A DNA stretch of 64,000 nt from NCBI GenBank assembly GCA_014871385.1, contig CM026426.1, forward strand, positions 18,258,119 through 18,322,118, in the 5' to 3' direction. Positions 62,417-64,000 of this stretch are shown piece by piece (positions within the stretch are counted from its first letter, which is position 1; each line of letters starts with the position of its first letter). The position numbers and the translations under genes are program-made. Under the pieces are notes generated by a model. It had not been told where the DNA came from. It saw nothing but the letters and a program-made list of their open reading frames with translations, and ran no database searches. This DNA comes from Ceratodon purpureus (Eukaryota > Streptophyta > Bryopsida > Pseudoditrichales > Ditrichaceae).

Positions 62417-63910
62417 CTACTTCTTCGCCAAGGGGTGACGCAAGATTCCACTCTCTAAGAGTAGCTTGACCTCGTTGAAGCTGAAGGTGGGCGCATGGAT
62501 GAAAAGCTCGGCTTCGGGATCACGGTTGCAGACCTTCAAGAGTATGTAATAAAGGTGCTTACAATATGAGAACTGAGTCTTGCCACGGAACGTAGTCATC
62601 GTCTTCTTGAATGCTGGGCAAGTGCAACCAGGATAAGAACTGATGGTAATCTGGTACCGTGTGATGTGTGGAGCGACGCCCGAATCCAGCCCAATGATGC
62701 AACCGTGGCCCGGCTCAAGTATCATGGTGACGGAATGGAGGCGCGCTTTAAGAGACTCGGAGGAGCCCATGGAGAGTCGCTGCGCTTGATTGGGACGAGT
62801 GGCAGTGCGCTTCACCATCTTGCCGTCTCTCTTGCCTGGGTAGCGGTCAGCGTCTGCAGGGACTGGCACCGAGCTCAGATTTGCAGGGGGCGGGGCAGAA
62901 GAGAACAGGCGTCTTGGGGAGACCGGTTTCTTCGGCGGAAGTTGAAAGCCCGCTGCTTCGAGGGCTAGAATCTCAGTCAGTTTTAGGTTAGTACCTAGTT
63001 TCACTGGCCAGACCTCTGGAATGGAGGGGAATTCCTGGTCCTTTGAGTAGTGTGCTACCCACTTGCGCTTAGAGCCTTTCACGCAGCGCTCAATATCGTC
63101 GGAGCAGAAGAAGAACTCTGTCTTCTCGACTAGGTTCCTGCGATAGTTAGTCCAGAGCCCAGTGTAGGTCGGTGCAGCTGTGGAATGGGGCCCTCTGACG
63201 ATTCTCTCAGTGCACTTCTTCTTCGTTTCAGCTCTTTGGGCCCAGCAGCACTTCGCAGAAAGTTTGTGAAGTCTGGAAATGTGCCATTCCTTCACGTCGA
63301 CCTTGGTTTCTTCAACCGCGTTGACATGGCGAATGCCGCCCTTGTTCACAGGTGAAGGTAAAGGGGAATCAACTTCCTGGGCAGGAGGTTGGGTACATTG
63401 TACCTCGGTGTCGTGTTCGGAGTCGTCTTCCACAATGACGGGCATCTGCATAGGGCGAGCCCTGACGGCACGTCTTGGGCCTCTTGGGCGTGAGAAGTTT
63501 GTCTTATCCGGGCGATGAGACTCCTCGTCAGCTCCGATAAGGACGTCGGCTTTTCGCTTCTGTGAACCGAAGACTTCCGCTCCAGGCATGATAGGCTGAC
63601 GGGTGCAGAACTCATCCGCGCCTGGCATATCGAGCATGGGCTTGTCGAGCAGTGTAGGATTTCCCCATTTCTTTGCGTTGCGTTCAGCCATCCGGAGCCT
63701 GAGTTCCTTCTTGGACGGTCCTGTTCCGCCGACGTCACCTTTTAGGAACTGGTAGTAGTTGACAACCTGTAGAAAAGCCCGAACAAAATCGTCCACGGTA
63801 GCAACGTACAGGTCGTTCCCGTTGTTTCCTGAAGCTTGGAGCCACTTGTTGTGAACCGTTTCGGCGAGGTTACAGGTGGGCATCTCTGTGAGTTCTTCTT
63901 TCGTGAATTT
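62417..63910 (-). CDS. MULE-C transposase, C-terminal exon
   Basis: Last exon, open over 497 codons from the acceptor CTGCAG just above 63910 to the stop at 62417. It starts KFTKEELTEMPTCNLAE; the Glu in NLAETVHNKW is the expected third catalytic residue. After a long variable region with basic patches comes a complete SWIM finger, GCTCPAFKKT...YCKHLYYILL, with ligands C-x-C and C-x-H. The exon border matches the phase-0 introns of copies A and B. Similarity to copies A and B is clear but moderate, so C belongs to a related subfamily. The zinc finger and first two catalytic Asp lie beyond the window. Confidence 0.88.
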   Translation of the reverse strand, partial: KFTKEELTEMPTCNLAETVHNKWLQASGNNGNDLYVATVDDFVRAFLQVVNYYQFLKGDVGGTGPSKKELRLRMAERNAKKWGNPTLLDKPMLDMPGADEFCTRQPIMPGAEVFGSQKRKADVLIGADEESHRPDKTNFSRPRGPRRAVRARPMQMPVIVEDDSEHDTEVQCTQPPAQEVDSPLPSPVNKGGIRHVNAVEETKVDVKEWHISRLHKLSAKCCWAQRAETKKKCTERIVRGPHSTAAPTYTGLWTNYRRNLVEKTEFFFCSDDIERCVKGSKRKWVAHYSKDQEFPSIPEVWPVKLGTNLKLTEILALEAAGFQLPPKKPVSPRRLFSSAPPPANLSSVPVPADADRYPGKRDGKMVKRTATRPNQAQRLSMGSSESLKARLHSVTMILEPGHGCIIGLDSGVAPHITRYQITISSYPGCTCPAFKKTMTTFRGKTQFSYCKHLYYILLKVCNRDPEAELFIHAPTFSFNEVKLLLESGILRHPLAKK

Positions 63911-64000
63911 CTGCAGATTTGACAGTAAATGCCGTTAGATTCACCGATTACAGGTTTCTAGGTTAGGGCTAGGAAACTAGTATCAAAAACATCAAAACAG

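Larger units (their letters stand above)
60740..64000. mobile_element. MULE copy C, apparently intact so far as visible, runs off right edge
   Basis: The left end starts at GTGAGCGGAGAGCGCAGAGC (60,740). Then come an open plus-strand ORF2 (61,710-62,162) and the convergent minus-strand transposase (62,417 onward). No stop or frameshift is seen in either gene. It sits within the transposase coding region of copy B. Confidence 0.82.

Overview
This looks like nuclear DNA of a streptophyte that makes motile, flagellated sperm: a charophyte alga, bryophyte, lycophyte, fern, or cycad/Ginkgo-type plant. I cannot name the species. An axonemal dynein heavy chain gene, which flowering plants lack, lies next to plant-type material: B3 DNA-binding domains, a CYP59-like cyclophilin/RRM pseudogene, a GH17 beta-1,3-glucanase fragment, and MULE, hAT and PIF/Harbinger transposons. 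Genes have introns with GT-AG borders. No rRNA gene, complete tRNA gene, CRISPR array or bacterial operon is visible.

Layout. 1-11,015 (minus): the first ~15 exons of a dynein heavy chain in very AT-rich DNA, running off the left edge. ~11-14 kb: AT-rich spacer with a 100-bp TA microsatellite; base composition rises sharply near 12.9 kb. 14.2-17.0 kb: a decayed hAT transposase. 19.98-24.9 kb: a decayed MULE (copy A). 25-32 kb: gene-poor DNA with an orphan copy of the MULE accessory gene at 28 kb and a foldback at 29.9 kb. 32.0-35.9 kb: a multi-exon transposase-like gene of a little-known family (motifs DFAEN, SDGCAAQFKSR, SGHGKG). 37.0-43.0 kb: a CYP59-like pseudogene split at a splice donor by a complete 4,847-bp PIF/Harbinger element (37,654-42,500, TAA target duplication). 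A GH17 fragment follows at 43.5 kb. 47.1-48.5 kb: two unassigned ORFs, one coiled coil. 50.0-54.9 kb (minus): a double-B3 gene, a disordered basic-tailed protein, and a coiled-coil protein with a RING-like finger. 56.1-64.0 kb: two more MULEs, copy C inserted inside the coding region of copy B.

How the parts work together. The three MULEs share a layout: a left end rich in GAGCGG motifs, then a small plus-strand accessory gene (ORF2, clear in C and a remnant in B), then a convergent minus-strand transposase with a WRKY/GCM-like zinc finger, DDE catalytic core and SWIM finger. This convergent two-gene plan resembles maize MuDR, but ORF2 is not a protein I recognise. Copies A and B carry stop codons, many at Trp or Gln codons as expected from cytosine deamination. 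Copy C is open throughout the visible part and is the best candidate for a recently active element. The Harbinger element also has two convergent genes (DDE transposase and Myb/SANT-like partner).
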